Under the pieces are notes generated by a model. It was given only the letters and a program-made list of their open reading frames with translations. It did not search any database and had not been told where the DNA came from. From Methylomonas sp. 11b (GTDB lineage: Bacteria > Pseudomonadota > Gammaproteobacteria > Methylococcales > Methylomonadaceae), in assembly GCF_000515215.1 (NCBI RefSeq), contig NZ_KI911557.1, forward strand, positions 5,141,741 through 5,205,740: 64,000 nucleotides of DNA. Reading direction: 5' to 3'. The translations under genes and the position numbers were made by a program. Shown in pieces: positions 56,109-64,000 of this stretch (positions are counted from its first letter, which is position 1; the number at the start of each line of letters is the position of its first letter).

Positions 56109-56402
56109 TGATCGTTTCCAATCAGCAATGTTCGAGTTATTTTCTGCATCGATCAAGCTCGGAGCTTGGATGACCGAGAAATTTTCTTGAACGATCAAGC
56201 TCGGAGCTCAATTGGCCGAGAAATTTTCTCAATTGATCGAGCTCTGAGCTAGAACGGCCGAGCTATTTTCTCGATCATTCTCACTCAGAACTGCATCGTT
56301 CAAGCTCCGAGCTAAAATGTTGGCGTTATTTTGTCCAATGATGGAGAAAATAACTTGGCCGTTGCAGAAAATTTGTCCAATGGCCAAGAAAATAAGTCGA
56401 AT
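56109..56402. repeat. Degenerate 42-bp tandem repeats
   Basis: Copies start at 56109, 56151, 56193, 56235, 56298 and 56340, with a 21-bp half-unit at 56277-56297 and a partial copy from 56382. Core elements are GATCAAGCTCGGAGCT and GGCCGAGAAATTTTCTC. One frame on the + strand reads 14-residue units (IKLGAQLAEKFSQL-like) to a TAG at 56416 but is broken by TGA at 56188 and 56245. No spaced-repeat structure of CRISPR type. Confidence 0.85.
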
Positions 56403-56414
56403 CGGGGAGGGCGA

Positions 56415-56897
56415 TTAGTGAGCGGACGGGGGATTTGCTGCGGCGGTCGCGCTGGTCGATTTTCTGGCGAAGCGGCGACTCAAACCGTCCAGGTGTTGTT
56501 CTAGCGCGCCATTCTTGCCGGCCAGTTTCGCCGCTTGATAAACCAGTAAAGTCTGGCTGTAAGCATCGCTGCCTGCCGCCAAAAACGTATCCTCCAGCCG
56601 GCCTTGCAGTTGGCCCAAGGCCAACACCAGCGGTTCTAACTGCCTGACTAAGGTCACGTCGCGCTGATATTCGTCCAAATCGAAATTGCGAGGCAAGATG
56701 CCCGGATTTTGCACGGCCAACACCAAGCCCTGGTCCACAAACGCCCGGCTCTTATCGCCCAGCTTGGGCAAGGCCCGGCGCTCGTCGGCGTTTAAGTCGA
56801 TCAAAAACGGTAACAGGTTTTGAATTTGACCGATCAAACCCATCACGGCATTCTGTTGGTCGGCGGAGAGTTAGCCCTTGACTAAATCGTTGTTCAT
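56415..56897 (-). pseudogene. Conserved hypothetical gene broken by stop at codon 9
   Basis: The reading frame starts at 56897 with AAGGAG six bases upstream and reads MNNDLVKG then TAA (56873-56871) then LSADQQNAVMGLIGQIQ and on to a full-length end. The body (FLIDLNADERRALPKLGDKS, QNPGILPRNFDLDEYQRDV, AGSDAYSQTLLVYQAAKLAG, RRFARKS) matches a conserved bacterial hypothetical family with no known role. Without the stop the protein would be 160 residues. Restart at GTG 56846 or ATG 56843 is possible but has no Shine-Dalgarno. Confidence 0.8.
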
Positions 56898-57694
56898 AAT
56901 CGCTCCTTGTCAAAAAAATTGATACCGGGATGCCTGTCGATGTTTGTATCGAACGGATCGAATCCCAGTAATTAAAGGGGAGGGTAGAGAGATAGCAGTC
57001 TCTGCATGCTTAAACCGCCTATTTAAACAACCGATCAGCAAAGCATAACTAATAAACGTCTATAATGATTCGCCTACCGGTTGCCGGCTGAGTGTAGTGG
57101 AAAATCGGCAAGGATTCAAACCTATCCGAACTCTAATATTAAGAGGGGTTGATTTGTTAACGGATTTAAATTTGATCGCAATGCCGACGAGCCGTTTGGT
57201 TGGGCTGATGGCTATCCAGTTCAAATGCTCCCATTCGGCCAAAACCGGCCTCTGATTCAGCGAATGGCAGCTTTTCGGCAAGTAACCTTACGTCCTCTTT
57301 GGCTCGACCTGGCCAAAAGGTGTCACCAAATCGTAGATCGCGAGCGGCTAACGATGTTCCTAAGCCCTCATTCAGGCAAATCTCAATTTTTCTATGACTA
57401 ATGGAGGAATTGATATGGGCGTCCAGCGGCCAAACGCTGCAACGGATTCATATAGTCGATAATCAGATTTTTCTTCGTCTGGGCCTTCCGTACTTCGTGC
57501 CGAGCAATGCGTTTCGGCCGATAATCGCCCCAATTCCAAGCAAGCTAACTGGCCGTCAAACCGAAGCAGTTTTTCCTTGGACGCGCAGTTTTCCGCAGCC
57601 TGACCCTTAAAGTTTACTATAAGTCATGTTTACATTAACCAGCTACTCACATCAGTTACATCAGAGTCTAAAAAGTTAGGCATGAGGCATTGAA
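56898..57694. other. 797-bp region without supported gene
   Basis: The frames here are short and show no domains. A strong AGGAGG-like start (TGGAGG before ATG 57415) leads to only 15 codons. Region looks like decayed DNA between a broken gene and the AraC/DJ-1 cluster. The right end would hold a terminator for that cluster, but none is clear. Confidence 0.5.
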
Positions 57695-58813
57695 CTACCG
57701 TCGCGGATATTCGAATTGCAGGGCCACAAAATCGGCAGTCGGCGCACCATAGCGTCCGGCAATACCTTCTATTGCCGCATCCAATGCGCTCGCCGAAGTG
57801 CCGGCATAAACGGGTAGGACATATCGACCCAACTCGGAGCCGGCCTCAGTTTCCATGAGCAAGCCGTGGCGGGATCGCACCGCACCGCTTACATTCGTCG
57901 CCAATGCTTCGGAGCGAAAGGTTCGGGACCACGCATCCGCCATGAGTGCCACGGAAATTTCATCGAAACCGCCGTCAACGGGTATTTCGACAACCTCGTG
58001 TCGCCACACGGCGAGCCAATTGCCGGCTGCGAGAAAGATGCGGTCTGCGGTTAGAGTGAACGCAGACGTATCGTGATCGATTTTCCAAGTGCTCAGGCCC
58101 AGTCGTTGTGCAGTAAGCTCGGCAGCATGCCGACCGGCAATCGCTTCGACCAGCGCCAACGATGCCGGCAGGGAAGCGCTGATACCAGTGGTCGTCATCA
58201 CCTGTCTGTCAATAACGAAGCGTTGGTTATGCACCCATGTCGTACCAGGAAATGCTTTAGCCATTTCCTCCAAACCAGACCAGTGTGTGGTCGCCGCTTT
58301 GCCTTCGAGTAGTCCTGCATGCGCGATAACTCGTGCGCCCTCACAAATCGATACCACTGTCGCGCCCTTTTCGGACTGGGCTCGCACCCAGTTGAGCAAC
58401 ACCGGATTTTCCGCTCTATCCATGGCGGGAACAATCAGAATGTCGGCTCCGTTCGGGGTTGATTCGTCGAATTGCCCTATCGTCATATGCGCGCGTATCC
58501 GCAGCGCAGGTATCAGCTCAACCGTGCCCGGCTCAGTCGAAACCGTCACCACATCTGCTGCGTCGGATTCCTTCAAGACTCCGTAAGGAATTACAAAATC
58601 AGTGGTTTCTGTACCGGCATTGTCGGCAAGTATGACGACCAGCGGACGTAAACGCCGGTCTTTCGGCGCTGGAAGGGTGAGCGAGTTCTTCGTCAGTTCA
58701 GCGATGTTCGCATGTGCGGATTCTGCGCCCAGACATGATCGCGTGTAGTACGTTGACGCTGCAAGCAGCACTATCGCGAAACTGGTAATTTTTATCAAAG
58801 CGGAACACTTCAT
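57695..58813 (-). CDS. Exported DJ-1/PfpI-family protein
   Basis: The 372-residue product has an N-terminal signal or anchor (about 9-27, TSFAIVLLAASTYY) and a DJ-1/PfpI (GATase1-like) domain with the nucleophile elbow VVSICEGARVIA (Cys157) and THWSGLEEMAKAFPG. The domain is related to the sensor half of GlxA/FtrA-type regulators, but no HTH follows; a second half of about 150 residues is of unknown fold. Likely an envelope protein. It is the last gene of a minus-strand cluster. Confidence 0.75.
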   Translation of the reverse strand: MKCSALIKITSFAIVLLAASTYYTRSCLGAESAHANIAELTKNSLTLPAPKDRRLRPLVVILADNAGTETTDFVIPYGVLKESDAADVVTVSTEPGTVELIPALRIRAHMTIGQFDESTPNGADILIVPAMDRAENPVLLNWVRAQSEKGATVVSICEGARVIAHAGLLEGKAATTHWSGLEEMAKAFPGTTWVHNQRFVIDRQVMTTTGISASLPASLALVEAIAGRHAAELTAQRLGLSTWKIDHDTSAFTLTADRIFLAAGNWLAVWRHEVVEIPVDGGFDEISVALMADAWSRTFRSEALATNVSGAVRSRHGLLMETEAGSELGRYVLPVYAGTSASALDAAIEGIAGRYGAPTADFVALQFEYPRR

Positions 58814-58833
58814 TTGCTTTCCTCAATCATTGG

Positions 58834-59238
58834 TCAATGCGCATTTGCAATGACTTTTGAATGCCGCAAAAGATAGGCGAGATACGCTGCGGCCACCACA
58901 TCGTAGGTCAGGCAAAACATTGGCCACCAATTAGGGACGCCTGGATTGGAAATGAGATGGCCGTGAAAGAAATCAAATATGCCATGGGTAACTAACGCAA
59001 AAACGACAAACCACAAATTGCGTTTGAAGCCAAGAACAGTGGCACCTAAAAATACGGCCATTACGACTGACTCGCTAAGGGCAGCCTGAAACGAGCCGCC
59101 CATCACCGCAAATAAACCATAGTAGGATGCAATCACTACCAACACGGTTGGGTAGAAGCTACGTTCCTTGTCAAAGCCGACGAGTGAAGCGAACAACGAA
59201 ACAACTAAGGCGATGATAATACCTGCGAGATATTCCAT
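58834..59238 (-). CDS. Four-TM membrane protein, DUF6010-like
   Basis: The 134-residue protein has about four membrane helices (about 4-20, 31-48, 56-90, 111-124), with ERSFYPTVLVVIASYYGLFA and THGIFDFFHGHLISNPGVP, where paired His and Asp residues could bind metal. I recall similar conserved small membrane proteins, possibly DUF6010, but no function. It lies 20 bp before the DJ-1-like gene. Confidence 0.7.
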   Translation of the reverse strand: MEYLAGIIIALVVSLFASLVGFDKERSFYPTVLVVIASYYGLFAVMGGSFQAALSESVVMAVFLGATVLGFKRNLWFVVFALVTHGIFDFFHGHLISNPGVPNWWPMFCLTYDVVAAAYLAYLLRHSKVIANAH

Positions 59239-59288
59239 TTTGGTTCCAGCTATCTAATGTTTGAATTTAGTGACCGTCGAGTCATGTC

Positions 59289-59750
59289 TTATAGCCATCT
59301 CGGAACGGACTGCGTGTAGGTGACGAAATGTTTGCCGAACTTTAAAGACAGCGCTCTTTCCTCGGGTGAAATTTGAAAGCGATTCATATATATGACAAAC
59401 GCCGGCAAGAGAATAAATCCATGGACATGCCCGAGAAAAAATGCCCAGCCGCCTAGCGCAAATAAGAAGCCGACATACATGGGGTTCCGACTGAAACTAT
59501 AGATGCCCGAACTAATCAAGGTAGACACGGCATCTGGTCGTGTTGGATTAACCGTTGTCTTGGCAGCACGAAATGCTATTACGCCGGCAACAGCGAAGAC
59601 GATGCCAATACCGCACAATGCAACCGATATGATAAGACGCCCGGGTATGACAAGGGACATAACCGGAAACTGCACTGATGTAAGCCACATTGTGCCTGCA
59701 AAGAAAAGTGACAAAGCGACGGGTGGAACTCTGAGTTCAATAGCGTTCAT
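59289..59750 (-). CDS. ICMT/PEMT-like membrane methyltransferase
   Basis: The 153-residue, four- to five-TM protein has the ICMT-type C-terminus: TTVNPTRPDAVSTLISSGIY, SRNPMYVGFLFALGGWAF (about 88-105), EERAL and YTQSVPRWL. The family uses SAM to methylate membrane-associated substrates; many bacterial members have unknown targets. Its ATG overlaps the stop of the phosphatase gene by one base. Confidence 0.8.
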   Translation of the reverse strand: MNAIELRVPPVALSLFFAGTMWLTSVQFPVMSLVIPGRLIISVALCGIGIVFAVAGVIAFRAAKTTVNPTRPDAVSTLISSGIYSFSRNPMYVGFLFALGGWAFFLGHVHGFILLPAFVIYMNRFQISPEERALSLKFGKHFVTYTQSVPRWL

Positions 59751-60250
59751 TATGAAGATTCCGGCTGATGTAAAAACTTTAATGTAGGGCTAGAGTGCAT
59801 ACTCAAAGCATTACGAATGAATGTTTGCCATGTCTGATTGGGCACCCAAAGCTCCTGCATTGGATGGACTGATTCTTCCTCACTCTCTAGGCGACATAAT
59901 CTCCTATAGAGGTATATAAAAACCGATACCCGCATGTTTTTTGCACAATGCACCCAAACATTACGCTTTTCGAGGGCCTTGAGTGTGCTGAAAAACTGCG
60001 TTAGCCGATGAAGCTCGGGTTGCTCCCAAGCTACGGGAATATGAATGTAGGTAATTCCTTGCCGTGTAACAAATTCAGCCTCACCGGATAGGGCGTTTGA
60101 TGACGTTGGGGGAGCCAAATTGATCACGGCGTCTATTCCAAGGTCCGTCAGACTTGCAATGTCCCTTTCAGATAATTGGCCGGAAGTCCAGAGCCAGTCA
60201 AATACTTGATGAATGTTTTCAGCGTCCATGAATGGTATCTTGGGGCTCAT
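59750..60250 (-). CDS. Tyrosine-phosphatase-like protein with CX4R loop
   Basis: The 166-residue protein has the dual-specificity phosphatase-like fold: DWLWTSGQLSERDIASL (about 18-34), AVINLAPPTSSNALSGE, and the active-site loop VHCAKNMRVSVF (Cys102, Arg107), which has four residues between Cys and Arg instead of five. The start at 60250 is preferred because an upstream extension is not conserved-looking; the site lacks a good Shine-Dalgarno. Directly followed by the methyltransferase gene. Confidence 0.75.
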   Translation of the reverse strand: MSPKIPFMDAENIHQVFDWLWTSGQLSERDIASLTDLGIDAVINLAPPTSSNALSGEAEFVTRQGITYIHIPVAWEQPELHRLTQFFSTLKALEKRNVWVHCAKNMRVSVFIYLYRRLCRLESEEESVHPMQELWVPNQTWQTFIRNALSMHSSPTLKFLHQPESS

Positions 60251-60481
60251 ATCAGCTAAACAGACTTGTCCGGACGCTTGTTGCACACCCGACCAGCGAA
60301 CTGCGGGCAAAAATATTTTGCTCTATGGTTTTTTGGCTGCCAACGCTAAAGTGCGAACATGGACAGGGGGCGCAGTGACAGAGAATTTCATAGGCTTTAT
60401 TCATGAGATGTTTCCTTTCAAATTGATTTGATGCGGGGCCTAGTCTACGAGCTCACATCAGCTACGGCTTGAACGAAACGG

Positions 60482-61243
60482 CTATTCGCGCTGGAAACTA
60501 GAAGGCGCAATCCCGAACATGCGCTTGAACGTCCGCGAAAAATGCGCGGAGTCTGCAAATCCGCCGGCATACGAAGCCTCGGTCAGATTGCTGCCAGATG
60601 CTAATGCAGTGAGCGCGATTTCGATGCGCAGCCACAGCAGGTAGGGCCGAAACCGCATACCTGTTTGCTCAATGAAGAGATGGCGAAAGCGATCTGGAGA
60701 AAGACAGGTGGCATTAGCAATATCGGCAAGCTGAACCGTTTCACCGATATTCTCACGCAATAGTTCCACAGCATATTCAATTCGCTTATCCAGCGCTACC
60801 ACCGGAACCGTGGTCATTGCGGCAAGTTTGGTAATCACGAATCGTGCGCAGGAGGCGAGTTCTGAATCTAGGGCGCCCTCCATGTAGGAGGCGGCGAGGG
60901 CTGCACGTTCGAGTTTAAGCGTTCCAAAGGCAAGCGCCGAAATCCCCTCACCGAGATATAACTGGTGTAGCACCCGTCCCTCGCGTGACTCCGGCTCAAC
61001 AAAGATCATCGCAACAAACTCGCCACGCGCCTCGAATGCGTGAGGCTGGTGCGCAGCGATGATTGCCGAATTATAGGCATTCCAGTTTCCGTCGGGGCGC
61101 CGAAATCGCATCCCGCCTTCGGAGAATGACAACGTGATCTGGACTGCATGATGGGAATGAAAATCCGTGGGCTCACCAGCTCGACCGATCCACAGACTTC
61201 CTCCACGCCAAAGCACGATACGCCCGATTCCTGTCGTCTTCAT
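60482..61243 (-). CDS. AraC-family transcription regulator
   Basis: The 253-residue regulator has an N-terminal cupin-like domain (HSHHAVQITLSFSEGGMRF, about 29-47) and a C-terminal AraC DNA-binding domain with two HTH motifs (TVQLADIANATCLSPDRFRH and ASYAGGFADSAHFSRTFKR, ending RMFGIAPSSFQRE). It is upstream of, and reads toward, the phosphatase to DJ-1 genes, with a 231-bp gap that probably contains their promoter. Effector unknown. Confidence 0.88.
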   Translation of the reverse strand: MKTTGIGRIVLWRGGSLWIGRAGEPTDFHSHHAVQITLSFSEGGMRFRRPDGNWNAYNSAIIAAHQPHAFEARGEFVAMIFVEPESREGRVLHQLYLGEGISALAFGTLKLERAALAASYMEGALDSELASCARFVITKLAAMTTVPVVALDKRIEYAVELLRENIGETVQLADIANATCLSPDRFRHLFIEQTGMRFRPYLLWLRIEIALTALASGSNLTEASYAGGFADSAHFSRTFKRMFGIAPSSFQRE

Positions 61244-61640
61244 TTCATACTACTCCGAGCTATACCGATTGGCAGGGCCGTAGGCTGAGTGGAGCGGTAG
61301 CGTACCCAGCTTAAATGGCTTCTAGTTGGGTTTCATTATCATTCAAACCAGACTACTTCCACGAACGCAGATTCAGCTTATTATCCAATTGCGGACCAGC
61401 CGATTTCAACTAAGCAACTAAATCCACCTTCAATCAATTCGGCTGCCGACCGATGCAAAGACGCACTAACGCCCAAGGTAATCAACAATTTAGGGCGTTT
61501 AATCCTTTTCTGAAAGTGTTTGGTTAACCAAGCGAGTTGTTGTATAACAGGTGCGCGGCAGCAGTCGCACGCCATAACAGGTCCGCTATTATCTCCTTGC
61601 CGCTTGACCAAATTTGATCGTTTTTGAGAGTATTGAACTA
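61244..61640. other. 397-bp intergenic region
   Basis: The region between the AraC gene and the substrate-binding protein holds at least two promoters. The 76-codon minus-strand frame at 61381-61611 has no recognised motif or clear ribosome site. Nothing else is visible. Confidence 0.45.
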
Positions 61641-62657
61641 GTGTTTTATGTCAGACACGGCGGCTCTATCCTGGCAAAATCCCTCCTCATATTAATTTAC
61701 TGCACGCTATTGGCCGCCTGCCAAGAATCGTCGCCACAAAACCCAAAGTCCGTCAGCAGAATCACTGTAGCCTTCACTTATCAACCGGAATCCGTGCTGA
61801 TGCATGTCGCCATGGCGCAAGGCTATTTTGCCGAGGAAGGATTGGAAGTTGAACCTCAAATACATAGCTTCGGCAAGGCCGCCTTACAATCGGTGGTTGA
61901 GGGGAAAGCCGATTTCGCAACCGTCGCGGAAACGCCCTTGATGTTCAGTATATTGCGTGGAGAAAAGGTCGCCGTAATCGCCAACATCGTCACCAGTTCA
62001 AGTAATCATGCGATTGCGGCCAGACAAGATGCCAGCATCTCCAAACTCTCGGACTTAAAGGGCAAGCGCGTGGGCTTTACTCCCGGCACCACATCCGAAT
62101 TTTTTCTGGATTCAATTTTGACCGCATCCGGCCTGATGAGATCCGAGATTGAACCTGTCGCCCTAAACCCCGAGGAAATGCAGGAGAGTCTCACCCTCAA
62201 AAAGGTCGATGCAGTTTGCACCTGGAACTACCCGCTGATACAAATTCAACGACAACTCGGCTCTGCTGTGACGGTTTTTTACGACCGGGACATCTACACC
62301 GAAACTTTCAATATCGCTGTCCTGCAAGCGTTTATCGAAAAAAAGCCCGAAACAATCAAAAGTTTTCTGCGCGCTTTGCTCAAGGCCGAACGTTTCGTGG
62401 CCGAACAACCGGATGCGGCTCAAACCATCATGGCAAGCGCAACTAAGGTCGAGTTGGGGCTGATCAAGAGTGTCTGGGACGATTTCAGTTATGAGCTGAC
62501 ACTCGATCAAACTCTGCTGATTACCCTGGAAGATGAAACCCGATGGGCAATGAAAAACCGGCTAACCGATCAAGTCGCGATGCCTAACTTCCAGCAATCT
62601 ATTCATATGGATAGTCTAGCGGCCATCAAACCTGCAATCTTAACCCTATACCGTTAG
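61641..62657 (+). CDS. Substrate-binding lipoprotein, NMT1/SsuA-like
   Basis: The product has a lipoprotein signal (SLLILIYCTLLAAC) and a periplasmic binding protein fold: ITVAFTYQPESVLMHVAMAQ, GKADFATVAETPLMFSILRG (the family's typical loop), DLKGKRVGFTPGTTSEFFLD and KKPETIKSFLRAL. GTG at 61641 gives 338 residues; TTG at 61614 adds nine codons. It belongs to the NMT1/THI5-ABC-type group binding small organic ligands. No permease or ATPase lies next to it; six bases later a sensor gene starts. Confidence 0.82.
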   Translation: MFYVRHGGSILAKSLLILIYCTLLAACQESSPQNPKSVSRITVAFTYQPESVLMHVAMAQGYFAEEGLEVEPQIHSFGKAALQSVVEGKADFATVAETPLMFSILRGEKVAVIANIVTSSSNHAIAARQDASISKLSDLKGKRVGFTPGTTSEFFLDSILTASGLMRSEIEPVALNPEEMQESLTLKKVDAVCTWNYPLIQIQRQLGSAVTVFYDRDIYTETFNIAVLQAFIEKKPETIKSFLRALLKAERFVAEQPDAAQTIMASATKVELGLIKSVWDDFSYELTLDQTLLITLEDETRWAMKNRLTDQVAMPNFQQSIHMDSLAAIKPAILTLYR

Positions 62658-62663
62658 ACCAGC

Positions 62664-64000
62664 ATGCGGGTCATCAAACGCTTACAAATCCTGTCAACTT
62701 CAACCATCACCGCAGTGATCGTATTGTTGCCAATCCTGTTCTGGGCGTTCGTGCATTACCAGCATGAAAAAAACGACTACGTGCTGATGGACCAACTCCA
62801 TCATGGTTTTTTCGACCTGACTGTCTTCAGGGACCAATATTTCCTGTATCGCGAGGAGCGGGCGCGAGGGGAATGGGACATCCACAAGGAAATAGTCAAC
62901 CAGGTGATAGACCGGATTTCGGCTCAACACGGCCACCAAGAAGATGAGCCTGTTTTGAAGGAGTTGCGCAGGAGTTTTGGCGAATCCGCAAATATTTTTC
63001 AGCGCATTGTCGAAAACAGCGAGTCATTAAAAAGCGTAACCGATAAGCGACGCATTTATGAGGAATTAGATCATCGACTCGTTAGTCAACTACTGCTAAG
63101 GTCCACCAAGAGCCTTAATTTGGCTTCAGCCTTACTGGATATCAGCGCCCAGCGGGTTGAGAAAAGTTACCAATATTTGGTTGGCATTGTCTGTCTATTC
63201 GCCTTGCTGTTGGCACTGACCACTATTCTAAGCTCGATGCGACTCAGTAGGTTGATCAACAAGCGATTATTGCCCTTGCATCAAGGAGCTAAGAGGATTG
63301 CCGGGGGCAATCTGGATTACCGTATTATCTGCGACGGTACGGATGAATTTAGCGAGCTTGCTGCCTCTATCAATGCGATGACGGCTCGCTTACAGACATT
63401 TACCGAGCAGCTTCAGGCGGAAATCGTCGAACGAGAGCGCCTTGCACAAGAAAGGGAGCAGTATTTCCGATTCTTCCGACTCACCACGGAGCCGATGTGT
63501 ATAGCCGATCCCAAAGGTTGTTTCAAGCAAGTCAATCCCGCATTTATTTCGCTGACAGGCTTTGACGAAAGCGAGTTGTTGACCCAGCCTTTTATAGACT
63601 TTGTGTTTGCCGAGGACAGACAAAAAACCGAGGATGAAATGACACACCAGATATTGGGTCAAAAATCCATGGCTTTTGAAAACCGTTACCTTTGCAAAGA
63701 TGGCAAGTTGGTTTATTTGTCTTGGACGGCTTATTTTGATCGAGTCGACGGAGTGACTTATGCTACGGCACGGGATATTACCGAACGTAAACACGCAGAG
63801 GCCCAACTGGCCGAAAGCGAATTTCGCTGGAAATTCGCAATCGAAGGTTCCGGCGACGGCGTTTGGGACTGGAATATCGTCACGGACGAGGTGAATTTTT
63901 CCCAGCGTTACAAGGAGATGTTAGGGTATTCCGACGAAGACATTCGCGCGGTTAAACAGGAATGGGCTGATCGGCTTCATCCTGATGATCGAGCCGATGT
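62664..64000 (+). CDS. HAMP-PAS sensor protein, cut by window edge
   Basis: The 445 visible codons begin MRVIKRLQILSTSTITAVIV with a first membrane helix (about 13-31), a periplasmic helical sensor part, a second helix (about 173-192, YLVGIVCLFALLLALTTILS), a HAMP domain (RLLPLHQGAKRIAGGNLDYR), then two PAS domains (PMCIADPKGCFKQVNPAF to ARDITERKHAEAQL, and the start of the next, GDGVWDWNIVTDEV). A kinase, GGDEF or other output domain lies beyond the edge. It is probably translated with the upstream binding lipoprotein, which may be its ligand sensor. Confidence 0.88.
   Translation, partial: MRVIKRLQILSTSTITAVIVLLPILFWAFVHYQHEKNDYVLMDQLHHGFFDLTVFRDQYFLYREERARGEWDIHKEIVNQVIDRISAQHGHQEDEPVLKELRRSFGESANIFQRIVENSESLKSVTDKRRIYEELDHRLVSQLLLRSTKSLNLASALLDISAQRVEKSYQYLVGIVCLFALLLALTTILSSMRLSRLINKRLLPLHQGAKRIAGGNLDYRIICDGTDEFSELAASINAMTARLQTFTEQLQAEIVERERLAQEREQYFRFFRLTTEPMCIADPKGCFKQVNPAFISLTGFDESELLTQPFIDFVFAEDRQKTEDEMTHQILGQKSMAFENRYLCKDGKLVYLSWTAYFDRVDGVTYATARDITERKHAEAQLAESEFRWKFAIEGSGDGVWDWNIVTDEVNFSQRYKEMLGYSDEDIRAVKQEWADRLHPDDRAD

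Noticed and set aside
56109..56402. CRISPR array
   Set aside because: The 42-bp units are contiguous and degenerate with no unique spacers, and no cas genes are present.
57060..57281. Minus-strand frame in the gene-free gap
   Set aside because: No ribosome site, odd composition and no recognised motif.
61381..61611. 76-codon minus-strand frame with CDCC motif
   Set aside because: The double Cys alone is weak evidence; it lies between two promoters, has no clear ribosome site and no known homology.

Overview
The window looks like chromosome of a gammaproteobacterial (type I) methanotroph, probably Methylococcales and possibly close to Methylomonas. The main evidence is a tetrahydromethanopterin (H4MPT)/methylofuran C1 gene cluster with mch, fae and several cofactor-biosynthesis genes, next to genes with clear gammaproteobacterial character: rpoE-rseA-rseB-mucD divergent from nadB, an NsrR-type regulator with norCB, H-NS and sucAB. 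The genus is an inference; no rRNA or methane monooxygenase gene is present.

Positions 1-13241 are an accessory region bounded on the right by a tRNA-Ser(UGA). It starts with a defence locus cut by the window edge: an adenine-type DNA methyltransferase and a SNF2-like helicase that match DrmMI and DrmD of class 1 DISARM. Next comes a mobile module (about 5.9-12.9 kb) with an AlpA-like regulator, a DUF927 ATPase, two small unknown proteins, and an opposing three-gene operon of a large serine recombinase and two ParB/RepB-like proteins coupled by ATGA overlaps. Non-coding DNA before the module carries a cluster of inverted repeats, and one small gene contains iteron-like 9-mers.

Positions 13.4-23.4 kb are the C1 cofactor region: three different ATP-grasp ligases, mch, a CitG-like protein, fae (with its own terminators on both sides), a HisA/HisF-like protein, MfnD-, MfnF- and MfnE-like proteins for the furan cofactor, and pabB, which supplies p-aminobenzoate for pterin synthesis. 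Together they produce and use the cofactors that oxidise formaldehyde.

Positions 23.4-29.7 kb hold a lipoprotein, two tandem dynamin-like GTPases, a chemoreceptor and a small Cys-containing protein. Positions 29.8-32.8 kb are a nitric-oxide reductase operon divergent from nsrR, with two good NsrR-like operators between them. Positions 32.9-42.4 kb contain a glyoxalase II-like hydrolase, sucB/sucA, a DUF2914 protein, an H-NS protein, an alpha/beta hydrolase, an M14 peptidase and a two-domain acyltransferase resembling the ornithine-lipid synthase OlsF.

Positions 42.7-48.9 kb are nadB, the sigma-E envelope-stress operon ending in a DegP/MucD protease, and cysteine synthase. Positions 48.9-52.7 kb encode an uncharacterised envelope gene set (polytopic membrane protein, SPFH-like coiled-coil protein, lipoprotein, secreted protein). 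Positions 53.0-55.9 kb encode an HD-GYP phosphodiesterase coupled to a PAS histidine kinase. A decaying zone follows (55.9-57.7 kb) with 42-bp tandem repeats and a gene broken by a stop at codon 9. Positions 57.7-61.2 kb are a small cluster on one strand (AraC regulator, phosphatase, ICMT-like methyltransferase, membrane protein, DJ-1/PfpI protein). The window ends in an orphan substrate-binding lipoprotein followed by a HAMP-PAS sensor protein that runs off the edge.
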